Below are positions 32,722 to 43,676 of a stretch of 64,000 bases of DNA, piece after piece. Every line of letters begins with the position of its first letter. The first letter of the stretch is position 1. A program made the position numbers and the translations under genes. The notes beneath the pieces were generated by a model. That model did no database searches, had not been told where the DNA came from, and worked only from the letters and a program-made list of their open reading frames with translations. Where the stretch lies: positions 2,792,501-2,856,500 of the forward strand of contig CAKJVC010000010.1 in NCBI GenBank assembly GCA_918026815.1, given 5' to 3'. The stretch is from Chalara sp. BL73 (taxonomy: Eukaryota; Ascomycota; Leotiomycetes; Helotiales).

Positions 32722-35700
32722 ACTATATTTCATTTGCAATTCCGTGGTTATTTCTAAATTCCTTATTTACACCCAACAAAGTCATAATAAAGTTGATTTC
32801 GAACCGCAGCTAAAAAACACAATAAAAATAAATAAAAAGTGAACTATGGAATTATATGCTTTTGGAGTAAAAAACTCCCCGGTGTTGTTGCCTTTGTCAG
32901 AAATATGATATTGAGAGAGGTATCACGTCGATAGAATACGGGTTGTTGTATGCTTATATTGTATGATCTGTATCTACGCTGTAGACCTGTAAGAGATTTT
33001 CCTGTTCCTTGGCATATTACGTAAGACAATTCCTCACAGCCTTCCGCCTTTGTAAAAGTCACAAAACTAAGCTTAGTGTGGTGGGGTCGATTTTCTTTCC
33101 TTTGATATGTTGCCACGTGATACATATGACCGGTCAGTCATGTGACGAGAGGAGCATGAGTTGTATATAATCTTCGCATTCGGTATGAAGGCGCACCATG
33201 ATCAATACAACACACCTGTTTACCCTTCTATATTTTATACCTTTATAAGCTATTGACGTTTACCTATTATATAGAGATTAGGCTCGCCGGTGCTCTCCCT
33301 AGTATGCTACGGATACCGATATCACGCTTATAGGTTTTGTGCTAGATCCTGTTGCTGTTCTTGCTCTTCAGCATGTTCCCTCCACATTAGAAGCAAGAGA
33401 TAGACACAAATAAGCTAGAATGGCCTCTGCCCTACCCCAAGATACTCGTAAGGGACACAATGCAAGTGAATCTTCAAACTCTGCGTACTGAGAATTCTAT
33501 CCATGCTTCCCACAGATGCTTCGTTATCTGAGTCTGCTTATTCCTTATTAGATCCTCTACATGACTTCTTTCAGCTCGCTCGTCCACTATCAATACCAGT
33601 TCCGTCGACCTCTCAAACATGGATATGTTCCGTAAAACCAATATCGCGAGGCCTTCACCGGGCTCCATAGCGCTAGCGATGTCTATATTGCGATATTGTG
33701 CGCAATTCTCGTTTCGTCGGAATACTGAACGCTGAATAGTCGCAACAACTTGCTCCACAGACTGACAACTCACTGGAATCCATATCACCTAGTCGAACTA
33801 CTGGAAATAGAATAGTGTCAATGGCTGGATTACAAAATATGCTGCGTACGTAGCCCTGTTAATTATACACGTTCCACGATCTGTATCCGCAACTAAGTAC
33901 CAGAGATAGAGATTCGTGAGATACCAGAAGCGTGATTGGCGAGCTGGTGCTCCATGCTATGAATTATATGTAGGTTACCTCTTCCGTATCCTCGCTGGGT
34001 GGTTCATCGGATGGAATGCTGGAAAGTAGACAGTATTGGATAGCTGATATATCTCCTGCGACGGGATATGCACCAGGAACGAGAGATCTGATTTGGAAGT
34101 CTAAAGAGAATTCCCAGATTACGAACCGTGTCTCGAGCGATAGTAAAGGAAGGAGTGTAAAGGTATTTCGATCAAGAATTTAAAGTCACTATTCTGATCA
34201 GTCCCCATGCGGTACTTAGTAACAGTGTAATATTGGGTAGTGGTCAAATACTTATTCTCTCTTATATGAGAAGAAAAGCTATTAAGTGGTGAATGGTAGT
34301 TGTATATTAGAGAACTAATTGACCAAAAGTGAAGTTCTCCATGTGGTGACAAGGGAGGAGTGGTTAGGTCTGATATCTAAAACCGCAGAAACTGATCCTA
34401 AGTTCACATCCAAGAACTTAACTATGTTACATATTAAGGGGCTCTCTAAAGAAAGGTCAGAGTTTGGAGGAATTTTGATTGTTGGCGTAGGATAAGGAAG
34501 TGTATTGGTTGTTGGAGGAAAATGAGGAATTGTGTTGCCAGAACATAACAACATCAGCCGAAATCCGCAGCCAATGGCGAGATGCCAAAAGCCAACACGT
34601 TCTAGGGCTCTGCCGTAAATGAAATATAGCTACTTTTTGGCAATTCTTTTGTATTGAACAGGATTCTGGATGCGATACTAACTGAGTCCGAGGGGCAGAA
34701 TGAAAGGATCGAGTGCAAATTCGTGGTCTTGCAAAATCGCTTTGCCTTATTTGGTGTTCTTTGGGAGGGCAGGAAGGTGGTGGGTTTCTAGTCATTGATC
34801 GCAAAGTTAGACAAGAAGAGAAGAGTAACAACAACAAATCTTTTATTCTAAAAGGAATCCTATAACCGGATTAGAGCCGCGTTAAAGCTTCCATTGTGGC
34901 TTAGAATATGGCCGTCAATCTTGACAAATAGTTGAATAGTGCTTAATCGCACTTGAATTGTAAAACAAAGTTTATCATCCATTTTCAGTATCTTTTAAGT
35001 CATCTATAAAGCCTACTACCAAATGCAAACCTGCTTCTATTTGAAAGATATTTTCAAGTTACACAACTGCAAAACACTATGCGAATTCCATCTTTCTTTG
35101 CACTTATTTTATGGCTCTATTATAGTAGCAACATTTATGCAGGGCCATTCTTTAATACAGATTATGACCCCGTTAGCACTAGAAGCAATACACTTTGTTA
35201 AGTTTCAAATATCTATTTGAGGGGAGTAGTTGATTCTAGAGAGCTGAAAGCACGCCACTGCCTACGGGGTTTTGATTCTACAGTATTAGATTCGACAGAT
35301 TTGGATCCTGCTCGTCCTACCACGCTATATCAAAGAACCTCAAAAACAGCTGGAGAAAACAAGGTTTTTTCTTCTGAAAAGACCCTGTTGAGACTCCAGA
35401 TATCTCTAGTTGTGGTATGGGTTTTGTTTGGGCTGATACACTTTATACTGTCGATGTGTAAGGCACCAATGAAGGAAAATTAATTGACGATTTGAGAAAA
35501 GAAGATGGAAAGAACATAGAAGGCGTCACTGAGGTTCCCGTTGTTGGGGAGCATGACTCAGGCGCTCAAAAGAAGGCAAAGGAAGAACTTGTGGAGTGGA
35601 CAAAAGTTGCGGATACAGAAGCCGATTACCCTACTACTAGACGGTTCCGATAACAGTTAAAATTTCACTATAGCACTGACTTTTCAACTTCCGATCGGTG

Positions 35701-38700
35701 GCCTATACGGCTTATGTCGCGTTATCAGATCATGCAGGAGTCTATAAAGAGGCACATAGCGTCGTACACAGAGAGTGCCAAAAGCAATACTACTCTCAGA
35801 TGCTAGCAGAAAGTCACACCAGCAACACAATAATGCGGCGCTTGACAGATTTCAGACCCTGAGAGCCTTCGCACTAGGCGGTCATATAGCGATAGTATCA
35901 TGCACGGAACACTAATACGTGATGTGGATGAAGAAATGCATAGCTGGCGCATAAATATTGTAGGAATAGGACAAGTTACCCACGGAAATATTATTCACTG
36001 CAAAACAAAAATGTGATGGTGGCAAGGACCACCAGGGTGTTAATCTCTACATAATATTTGCAAATGTCGGTCATGGTGTTTAGTACTATTAGAAGTGCAT
36101 GAATGAAGTCATAATTGCCTGCTGTTAGAATCTGTATATTTAAGCCCAATCTGATGCAAGCTTAGAGTGACCGTAGCCACTATTGGCGAACACCTAATTG
36201 CCAGTAAACGGTGAGTTAGCCTACTATGCTCAGCAAGCTCCCTTCTCATATAACCTAACTTTTTGACCTTAAGCTATGTTTCAACAGTGCAGTTAACTAT
36301 TGAAAGACATTAGTATGTGGAGTGTTTTTTATTTTTTTATTTTTTATTTTTATAATTATAACAATAAGTTGCTCTATCCAGGTTCTCGATATTGAAGTAT
36401 TTCTATCAAAAGTTGCTTTCAGTTGCTAGTAGATAACTATTGATGGAAGTAGGAGTTTCTAAGGTCACATTCATTTGAGTCTCTCTTCTTAGTAGCCCAA
36501 CGGGACTAAATAAAGCATCTCCATTGTTCATGCTCAAAATTCTCATCTGTTCAATATAAAATTAGCACACCCAACTAGGTGCCAGACTATCAACCCAGGA
36601 AATCCTGGCTTGAATATAGGGATGAACGCAACGGTAGCTAGAGCCATGTTGATAATTGGTAATGAATAGAGATAACATACCTCCATTTTAGGAACAAACA
36701 AGATATGCTTCACCCGCAAATATAGTTACTACCTAATAGTTCCTCAATCGAGCCCTCTTAGACTTCGTAAGACTCTACACGTGACATGATGTCCCAGAAA
36801 ACGTAGTTATCATCATCAAAGCAAAGAAATCATCTTTCAGTATGCCAAACTAAAAGGACACATTGAGTTTTCACAAGTAGGCAGCAAGTCATAAATGTTA
36901 GACACCTATGGATCTTATTTCAATTCTCAGGTCTGACCACTCTGTTATACGCTGCCAGCTGCCCCAAGCTATGTTAAGTTAAACTATAGCTTCCTATGGA
37001 TGACTCTTCTGCATAGTTGGCTGATATTGAGTAAATTAGATATGCAAATAAAGATAAAAGTTGCACAAAGAAAAAATCTTCTCGATTCATGGGTTGCATC
37101 GAGCCGGGATGGTATGTAGTAAATTTTGATAATAGTGTTGGAAAGCGAGATATTAACAAAGAATGAGTTTGAAATAATAAAGAAGAGTGCACCGGGAAGA
37201 AAATGCCGAATAACCTTGGGACAGGAGCCCTGAGATGGTACTACCTTTGAATAACATTTCTCGCTCTTTGCTTATGCGTTTCACGTCAGCTATAATCTCC
37301 TCATCGGAACCACAACTGCGACGAGAAGAGCAATGCCGTTAGACTTATTTTCGTGCATAGGAGCGATCCCCGGGCTTCTAAATCTGGAGGCGCCTTTCTA
37401 GTTTATTCTCCTTCACCAGCGAGCTCAGGAGCGACAAGTGTTATATGCTTTCAAGAGGCTTATGAAGATCCTTTTCGCTCGAGGTACAGTGAGCGGTGAG
37501 AAGGTCGAAGATATTCAATGCTACAATCCGGAGACTTCAAGGCGGGCCTGAAGCGCAAGAACCAATGGGAACGCTAGCTAGCAAAGAGTTACAGCTAATG
37601 AGAAGAGGACGCAAATCTTGCATTTACCCGGTTACTCTATTACCAGAAATGTTAGACGGTGCCACGTATTTGTTATCATTGGGGCTACCATCAAACCTGA
37701 GTAAGCCCCATTCTCAACTAAACGAGAAAATTACGATGAGAGGCTGAGAAGAGGATTTACTTGAATTGAATAATGAATCGATTTAAGAAGGTGTAGAGGT
37801 GATCAGCGTAAAAGGAGACTAGGCTCTTCGTTCTCACCTGTCCGCTAATGTAGGTTAAACTGATCAGCGAGTAGATAAGACAAGCTCTCCTTTGTCTCCC
37901 GTCTTTTAAATTAGGTTCCCCTTGCAAGGTTTTCTTGTACATTTGTATTAAATATGGAGATTTGGTGCGTGTATGTGTGTATATATGGATTCGCCATCAA
38001 CCCGTCAAAAAGCACCCTTAAAACTAGAGGGAAAAAAATAACCCTAGTATAAGGTATATTGCGTTTTTCTTTAGCTCTGCGATCAAGCCACAGACTGTTG
38101 CAGGCTCGTAGGCAGCACCACGTACAGGTGGAGAATCCAACTTTGCTGGCCCCAAGCTGGCTTTGCATGCGTACGCGTAAGGTACGGAAGTGGCGCAGCG
38201 CCGAGCCCCTTGTCCAAAGCGTGAACTTCAATATGTGGATTCGGGCGTTTATCCGGCTTGTGTAGCCGCCCCCGGACGGCCAAGAACTATCCTCCACCCG
38301 TCATACAGAAGTAATCATGAGAACTAGGGCATTGGCCCAGTTTTTGTACGAGCTCGACGTGTTAATTTGTCCAGACCTTCGCATTGCGTTATGTTCTCGC
38401 CACTCACGAGCACTCGCACGTTCTTTATGGCTTCTGTAAGGTACAAATTAAAGACATCCTGATCGTTCAATTGGTTCGAAAGCCTCTGCCGGCGCCTCGC
38501 TCTCCAGCGCCATTCAGGGCCGGGGAATAGTAGAGTAATCCCTCCGGCTCCGTTATTAGTTTCGACTGTTGGAAATGCAGATGCCTGTAGCCAATCTCAA
38601 TTCCTCAAAATAGCGCCTGAAATGGCTGATTGGTTCGTTACACTTGACGCTTTATAAAAAGAGGCGAACTGATAAAGCGGAGCCGGGGAAATTACTTTAA

Positions 38701-39891
38701 TGTGGGGTATACGTGGAAATATTTAAAGGATCCTGCACAGACTGGCTGAGATTTCGGGCCGGGGAAAGCCGAGCCGGGGAAAGCCGAGCCAAACTAGCCC
38801 ACTGTGGCCAATGAGAAACTGCTGAGGCCTCGAACTTTCCACATTAGGAAATCCCGACATGGCTGCTTTAATGGCCAGTTCGGGCCTGTGTTGTCTGGCC
38901 ATGTTAAGTCTCTCTCATTCATGTGCGATCTCGTCCCGCGCAAAGATGAACTTGCTCGTGCTCGAGGATCTACATTGTGGGCCTGTGGGCCGCAAGTCCA
39001 AGCAGGAAGCGACCTGTCCAATTGGGACGTGTCCATATGTCGATGGAGTAAATAAACTCGTCGTACAATGTAACCCTCCGAGGGGCGGCGTTCACAAGAG
39101 CCGTTATTTATTAGACATGATTGAAAACGTTGAGATTGCAATTCTGTTTGCCACAAGAAGGCAAATCGAGGAATGCGACGAATTGGGTAGTCGGGAACTG
39201 GCCCTCCTCGAGTAATACCGTTCGGGCAGTCCACAGATTGAAAAGGTCGTTACTAATCATATCTGCGCTTTCGATTACCAGTGATATTTACAAAAGGGGT
39301 TATATGTGTCAAGCGACTAGAAAGCAGTGCGTTCACGTGAGCTTGAGTATATACAGTGGTTAAGCGAAAATCTCTGTGTAAAATAAATATCTTATGCTCA
39401 TCCAAGCTTGCAGCCCTGTGAAGTACAGTAAGTCTAGCCCTACAAAATAATTCTAGCCCTATGCAGGCTTTCGTATCTTACCTATACTTTTGGGGCTGCG
39501 GCCGTTGGTGCAGATTTAAGGTAGCACTCTACTACACAGCACGCAATATCGTGCCAAACCTTCATCATGCTTTTCCATGTGCTGGTCGTGAGCCCCCATC
39601 AGTTCGACATGGCCCCACTTGCCGTATCAGGTCGATTTCTGCATACGCCTTTCAGCTACCTGCCCTAATATCAGATATGAACAACAGCGTGTGGATATAG
39701 GCTCGTTGACCCAAGTAGTTGGGAAAACTCGTTTCGAAAAGCGCATTTGTGCGTCGTCCCTTGAAACACTACTAGTTTTGTGTCTCAACGCTTGTTTTTT
39801 CTTTTTCTTAAGAGCTCAATTCTCCCAATGCTGCGTGCGCCAGCATTACTACCCAGTTTTGCCAACATTGCACCGCATCTACTCAATTAAA
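32722..39891. other. AT-rich gene-poor accessory stretch left of the cluster
   Basis: About 7 kb without a gene I can support. It is rich in A/T runs (for example a T-rich tract at about 36325-36355) and stops in all frames, consistent with old repeat-derived, possibly RIP-affected DNA, though no element could be named. One open frame at 35217-35483 contains a hydrophobic, membrane-segment-like stretch (LQISLVVVWVLFGLIHFIL) but no known domain. Composition becomes more balanced from about 38050. Confidence 0.5.
38520..38790 (+). promoter_or_regulatory. Four CCGGGGAA boxes including a perfect 15-nt tandem
   Basis: The octamer CCGGGGAA occurs at 38520, 38683, 38759 and 38774; the last two belong to two exact 15-nt units (ggggaaagccgagcc) at 38761-38775 and 38776-38790. 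CCGGGG fits the SYGGRG consensus of the carbon-repression factor CreA, so these are candidate regulator sites about 1.1-1.4 kb upstream of the cluster regulator gene. Function is inferred only. Confidence 0.4.
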
Positions 39892-41337
39892 ATGTTCAGC
39901 ACCTTGCGTTGCTCCGGTGACGAAAACGGACTGGTGCAAACGAGCTACAAGCCCTTCCCTTATCCTGAGGATCATACAAAACAGCGGCCGGCTTGCTTGA
40001 ACTGTCGAAATAAGAAAGTACGTTATTTTGTTGTTTTTCTCGAGTCTTCAAGCGAGATTGGTCCTTTTAATGTGTCGCCTACCGTGTTAATGCAACGCTG
40101 ACCCTTCATAAAGCTCAAATGCATAGGCGAAAAATCGGGCTGCGTTCGATGCAACACCAAAAAGATCAAATGCACATATCCGTCATCGGTCTGGAGTAAA
40201 GCTCCCCAGAATAAACCCCAATCCCCACGCCATGAAAACATCCCAACTTCCCCACGACGCAGATGTAAAGGAAGCAAAGAAGAGTCTGAGTCTGATGGCG
40301 CAATGGAGTGGGAGGATGGCCACCTGAGTGGAGGAGAAGAAGGAGAGTCAAAACTAGGGAGCCCTAAGCCACTTATGTCACCAAGCTCCTCGTCGGCGGA
40401 GTTTGCTAAATGCGCGGAAGGTCCTGGGACAGTTTCTTTGAGCAAATTGGTTGATGAGCATCCTGGACGCGCAGACATGTTACCGTTTGAATTCGAAATT
40501 TCCGATTTATATGCTGATAGTACAGTTCTGGGTGACGGATTTGTACCTGAAGAAGGCATCTTCGATTTTGCTTGGGATGCAGGAGGGCTGTCCAGCGGAT
40601 CTTACTCCTTTGCTGATGCCCAGATCCCCCAACAAGCCATTTCGGCTCTTATATCTGCCTGTGACAGCCGGGATTCTGATCAGAAAGCTCCCGTGACTCC
40701 TTCACAGCAGGTTAGAGTCGCTGGCACCACATCCTCAGGGTCGAATGAATCTAGCTGCCGCTGCATTCACAACCTACTTGATATCAATGAGAGCCTGGAG
40801 ATAGCCCATAATGCAAGAGTCGGAAATACATTCGATCAGACCTTGTCTCAAAATAAACGATTCATAGCTCAATGCCAAGTAATGATTATATGTCGAGACT
40901 GTAGCAAGAATTCAGCTTTAGTTATGCTAATAGTCTCGATCTGCGAGAAGCTGATTGCATCGTTCAAGAATCTCATTTCACAAGATGGAGATACGGCCTC
41001 GGATGTAACATCTCGGACAACATCAGTGGATAACTGTAGCCAGAGTCCGAAGGTCGGGAGTGGAAGCCGATGCCGAAACAACTCAAGCGCGTCTATTCCG
41101 TTAGGTGTATACAGCATCGACACATTCGAAGAATCGTCTTCGGTGATGGGTGTGCTTACTGAAATTCAAATCAATAGCTTTCAACGTCTCCTATCCAAGC
41201 TGGACTCCCTTATCACTATGCATGACTGGACACATCTTCAGACGAAATTGGATACAATTAACCGTGGCTGTGTATTATTAGCACAGATATGCAAGCAATC
41301 CGTAGCGAGCCGGTCTAGGTTCCAGAAAGATAGTTAA
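39892..41337 (+). CDS. AflR-type Zn(II)2Cys6 transcription factor
   Basis: The likely pathway-specific regulator of the adjacent polyketide cluster. Two exons (39892-40017, 40114-41337) are joined over a 96-nt intron (gtacgt ... cataaag) within the zinc cluster, which is completed only by splicing: ACLNCRNKK|LKC-x6-CVRCNTKKIKC, i.e. C-x2-C-x6-C-x6-C-x2-C-x6-C. The product is about 449 residues. A Ser/Pro-rich linker and an acidic stretch (MEWEDGHLSGGEEGES) follow. The C-terminal part (about residues 280-440) has CRCIHNLLDINESLE, FIAQCQVMIICRDCSKNSALVMLIVSICEKL and ILTEIQ-like segments, the layout of the AflR regulatory domain (PF08493 type). All six Cys are present and the gene looks intact. 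It reads rightward, towards the SDR and PKS genes, which lie on the opposite strand. Confidence 0.88.
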
Positions 41338-42011
41338 TAAACACAGGAAATCCCGCTTCCTGTAACTCGTTTCCGCCGGTATGGGTTCTTTTACCCGATC
41401 TGAAGTTTGAACGTGGGATGTTCACGGGGGTCATTTTCAAGGTTTTGGCTTGGTTCTTGATTTTTGGGCATTCGTCTGAAAAGTAAGGTCTCGGGGTTTG
41501 AAACGCTATTTGTGCTTAGAAACAACGAAGTTAGAAGTTGCTCCCATAGATCGACCTTTGGAGGCTGTCAATCTTTTGTTCAGTTCCAACAATTGACAAT
41601 TTCTCAATATATGTGAGATTTGACCTCGTTCAAAAGCGTGGGTGAATACATCCTCATATGCTTGCCTTACTTTAGCGTTCAACCACAAACTAACCCACTT
41701 GATGGCTTCGAATTACCAGCGAATTGATTTCCAGTGCTTAGTAATCTTCAAATCCGACAAGATTCGTTAAATCCAAAGACGGAGCATTATAGTCACATTT
41801 CATGTTAAAGAGGATAAATTTATGATATGCATAAGGCTAGCTAAATATAAAAAAAAAAGCTAAGAATTGAATCAGGAACTCATGAATCTGTGACTCCAAG
41901 GAAGCCAAAAAGAGAAAGTCAAGAACTACAATATAAGTGTTCATATAATCAAGCTCGGCGATTGAAACATATAATGAGCGTCTTTGTTATCCACTACTGC
42001 TAAGTCAATAG
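41338..42011. other. Convergent intergenic region
   Basis: Between the 3' ends of the regulator gene and the first SDR gene. AT-rich in the second half. No supported gene. Confidence 0.5.
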
Positions 42012-42770
42012 CTACCATGGTAGCTCGCCATCTATATTCGAAAATGTCCCTGTCGGACCGTCATCATCTAATGTAGCTAAACGAACAATATTTATTGCAG
42101 CCTCTTGTACCGTCTGGGTGCCCCTAAAGTTGTTTAGATCCGTAGCTGTAAACCCAGGACAACCAGCGTTGACCTTCCACCCAGAGCACTTCTTAGCATA
42201 GTATGCAGTCAGCATGTTCAATGCTGCTTTGCTGCTTCGATATGCGGGTACTTTGACACTTGCGTCAACATCCTTCGCATCAGCAATAAGGCCCAGCGAG
42301 CCTAGGCGGGAAGACACAAAGACTAGGCGAGGAACAATTGGTGATTGAGATAAGAGAGGTAGAAAAGCCTCCGTTAAGACAGCGACGCCGAAAAGATTCA
42401 CATCAAATGTCTCGGCATATTGTTCGCGGAGTGAGGCACCCGGCTTCCCTTCTGCCGAGATTCCGGCATTATTGATGAGGACATCGACCCGGCCAAAATC
42501 CTTCTCGACGCGTTGCACCGCCGCCGAGATCGAGGCATCGCTTTGGACATCAATGGTAACTGGGGTAACGAAGACGGGGCCATCATCTAAGCTTTCCTTT
42601 TGGATGGAAAGGGCTGCTTTAGCGCCGAGTTCTGGATCACGACTACCGAGGATGATGTGGAAATCTGAAGATCGCAGAGCGAGCTGACGAGCAACTTCTA
42701 GTCCGATCCCTTTGTTTGCGCCAGTGATCAAGATGACTCTTGTCGTTGCTGTGATTGTTGATAGGGTCAT
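42012..42770 (-). CDS. Short-chain dehydrogenase/reductase (carbonyl-reductase type)
   Basis: NAD(P)-dependent oxidoreductase of the classical SDR family, 252 residues in one exon. Cofactor motif TGANKGIG lies near residue 17; NNAGIS near 98; catalytic Ser in VFVSSRLGSLG and the Tyr/Lys pair YRSSKAALN near 178-182; PGFTATDLNN near 210 and the short C-terminal end IDGELPW. All catalytic residues are present. It sits between the AflR-like regulator and the PKS, facing the regulator. In known HR-PKS salicylaldehyde clusters several SDRs adjust the oxidation level of the PKS-bound or released chain so that it can cyclise and aromatise; this gene is a candidate for one of those steps, by inference from context only. 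Confidence 0.9.
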   Translation of the reverse strand: MTLSTITATTRVILITGANKGIGLEVARQLALRSSDFHIILGSRDPELGAKAALSIQKESLDDGPVFVTPVTIDVQSDASISAAVQRVEKDFGRVDVLINNAGISAEGKPGASLREQYAETFDVNLFGVAVLTEAFLPLLSQSPIVPRLVFVSSRLGSLGLIADAKDVDASVKVPAYRSSKAALNMLTAYYAKKCSGWKVNAGCPGFTATDLNNFRGTQTVQEAAINIVRLATLDDDGPTGTFSNIDGELPW

Positions 42771-43676
42771 GGTTGACCGCCCGCCAACTATTTTTGGTAT
42801 ACTGCACGATGCTAGGCAGCCCCTGTCTGTAGTATGATCGGATCCTACTACGATTTGATTCGTTACTTTAAGATAAGCAGCGGTGAGAAGTTTTACTGTG
42901 AACCTATGGATCTGGATCTATCATGGAGTATCTGGTTTTTGGAGTGTCTTTCTGAGGTAAGATGTTTATTAGGTCGTTACCAAAGCATATAAGTACTAGA
43001 CAAATTCTTGGCAACCCCCATGTTTGGTTTGTTTTCTCGTTGATCATGCATAAGGTTGTAATTTCCTACCAACCATCTCGACCTACCTGTCTCGGCTTAC
43101 CATCTCGGCTTACCATCTCGGGCCAGTTGAGAGTCGGCATTTCCTATTGTATACAAGATCTACGCATGGCTGCTACACTATCCACTAACGGGCTTAGTCA
43201 TGCCCCCCAAGATCAATGGAGTGAAAGTCAGAAGTAAAGTTGACGAACAGGCTCTTGTGAATATTAGGATGATAGAAAAGGTATGGATTAGGGATGGCAT
43301 TGCGATATCGAACGTATTTAGATGTCTCTGGTTATATTGCTCGGAAGAGTAGAAATCTGACCTCGTGACCTTGAGTATGAGGTAATCCTATTGATATTGT
43401 CCAAAGGCACGGAGAAAGAGACTCAGAGGACACCGCCAAATACTATATATCCTTTCTAATAGCGTAATAAAAACCACCTATTTACTACTTAGCAGCAACC
43501 TTTCTAACTATACAGTTAACAAACTTGTATGTAAATAATATGTTACTTTCTAGGACATCCCCTCATAGTACTAAATTCGGCACTTAGACCTAACCCATTC
43601 AACATATCTATAGGCAGTTTCTAGATCGAGTAATAGGAGTATTTCAATAGATATAGGCAAAACAATTCATGTGAAA
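42771..43676. other. Intergenic region between SDR and PKS genes
   Basis: Holds the SDR promoter on the left and the PKS 3' flank on the right. A 13-nt unit (tcggcttaccatc) is tandemly repeated at about 43092-43119. From about 43440 it is AT-rich. No gene is supported. Confidence 0.5.

Noticed and set aside
38794..39234. Opposing open frames of 118-146 codons upstream of the regulator
   Set aside because: Mutually overlapping on both strands, with no domain and no typical protein composition; probably chance.
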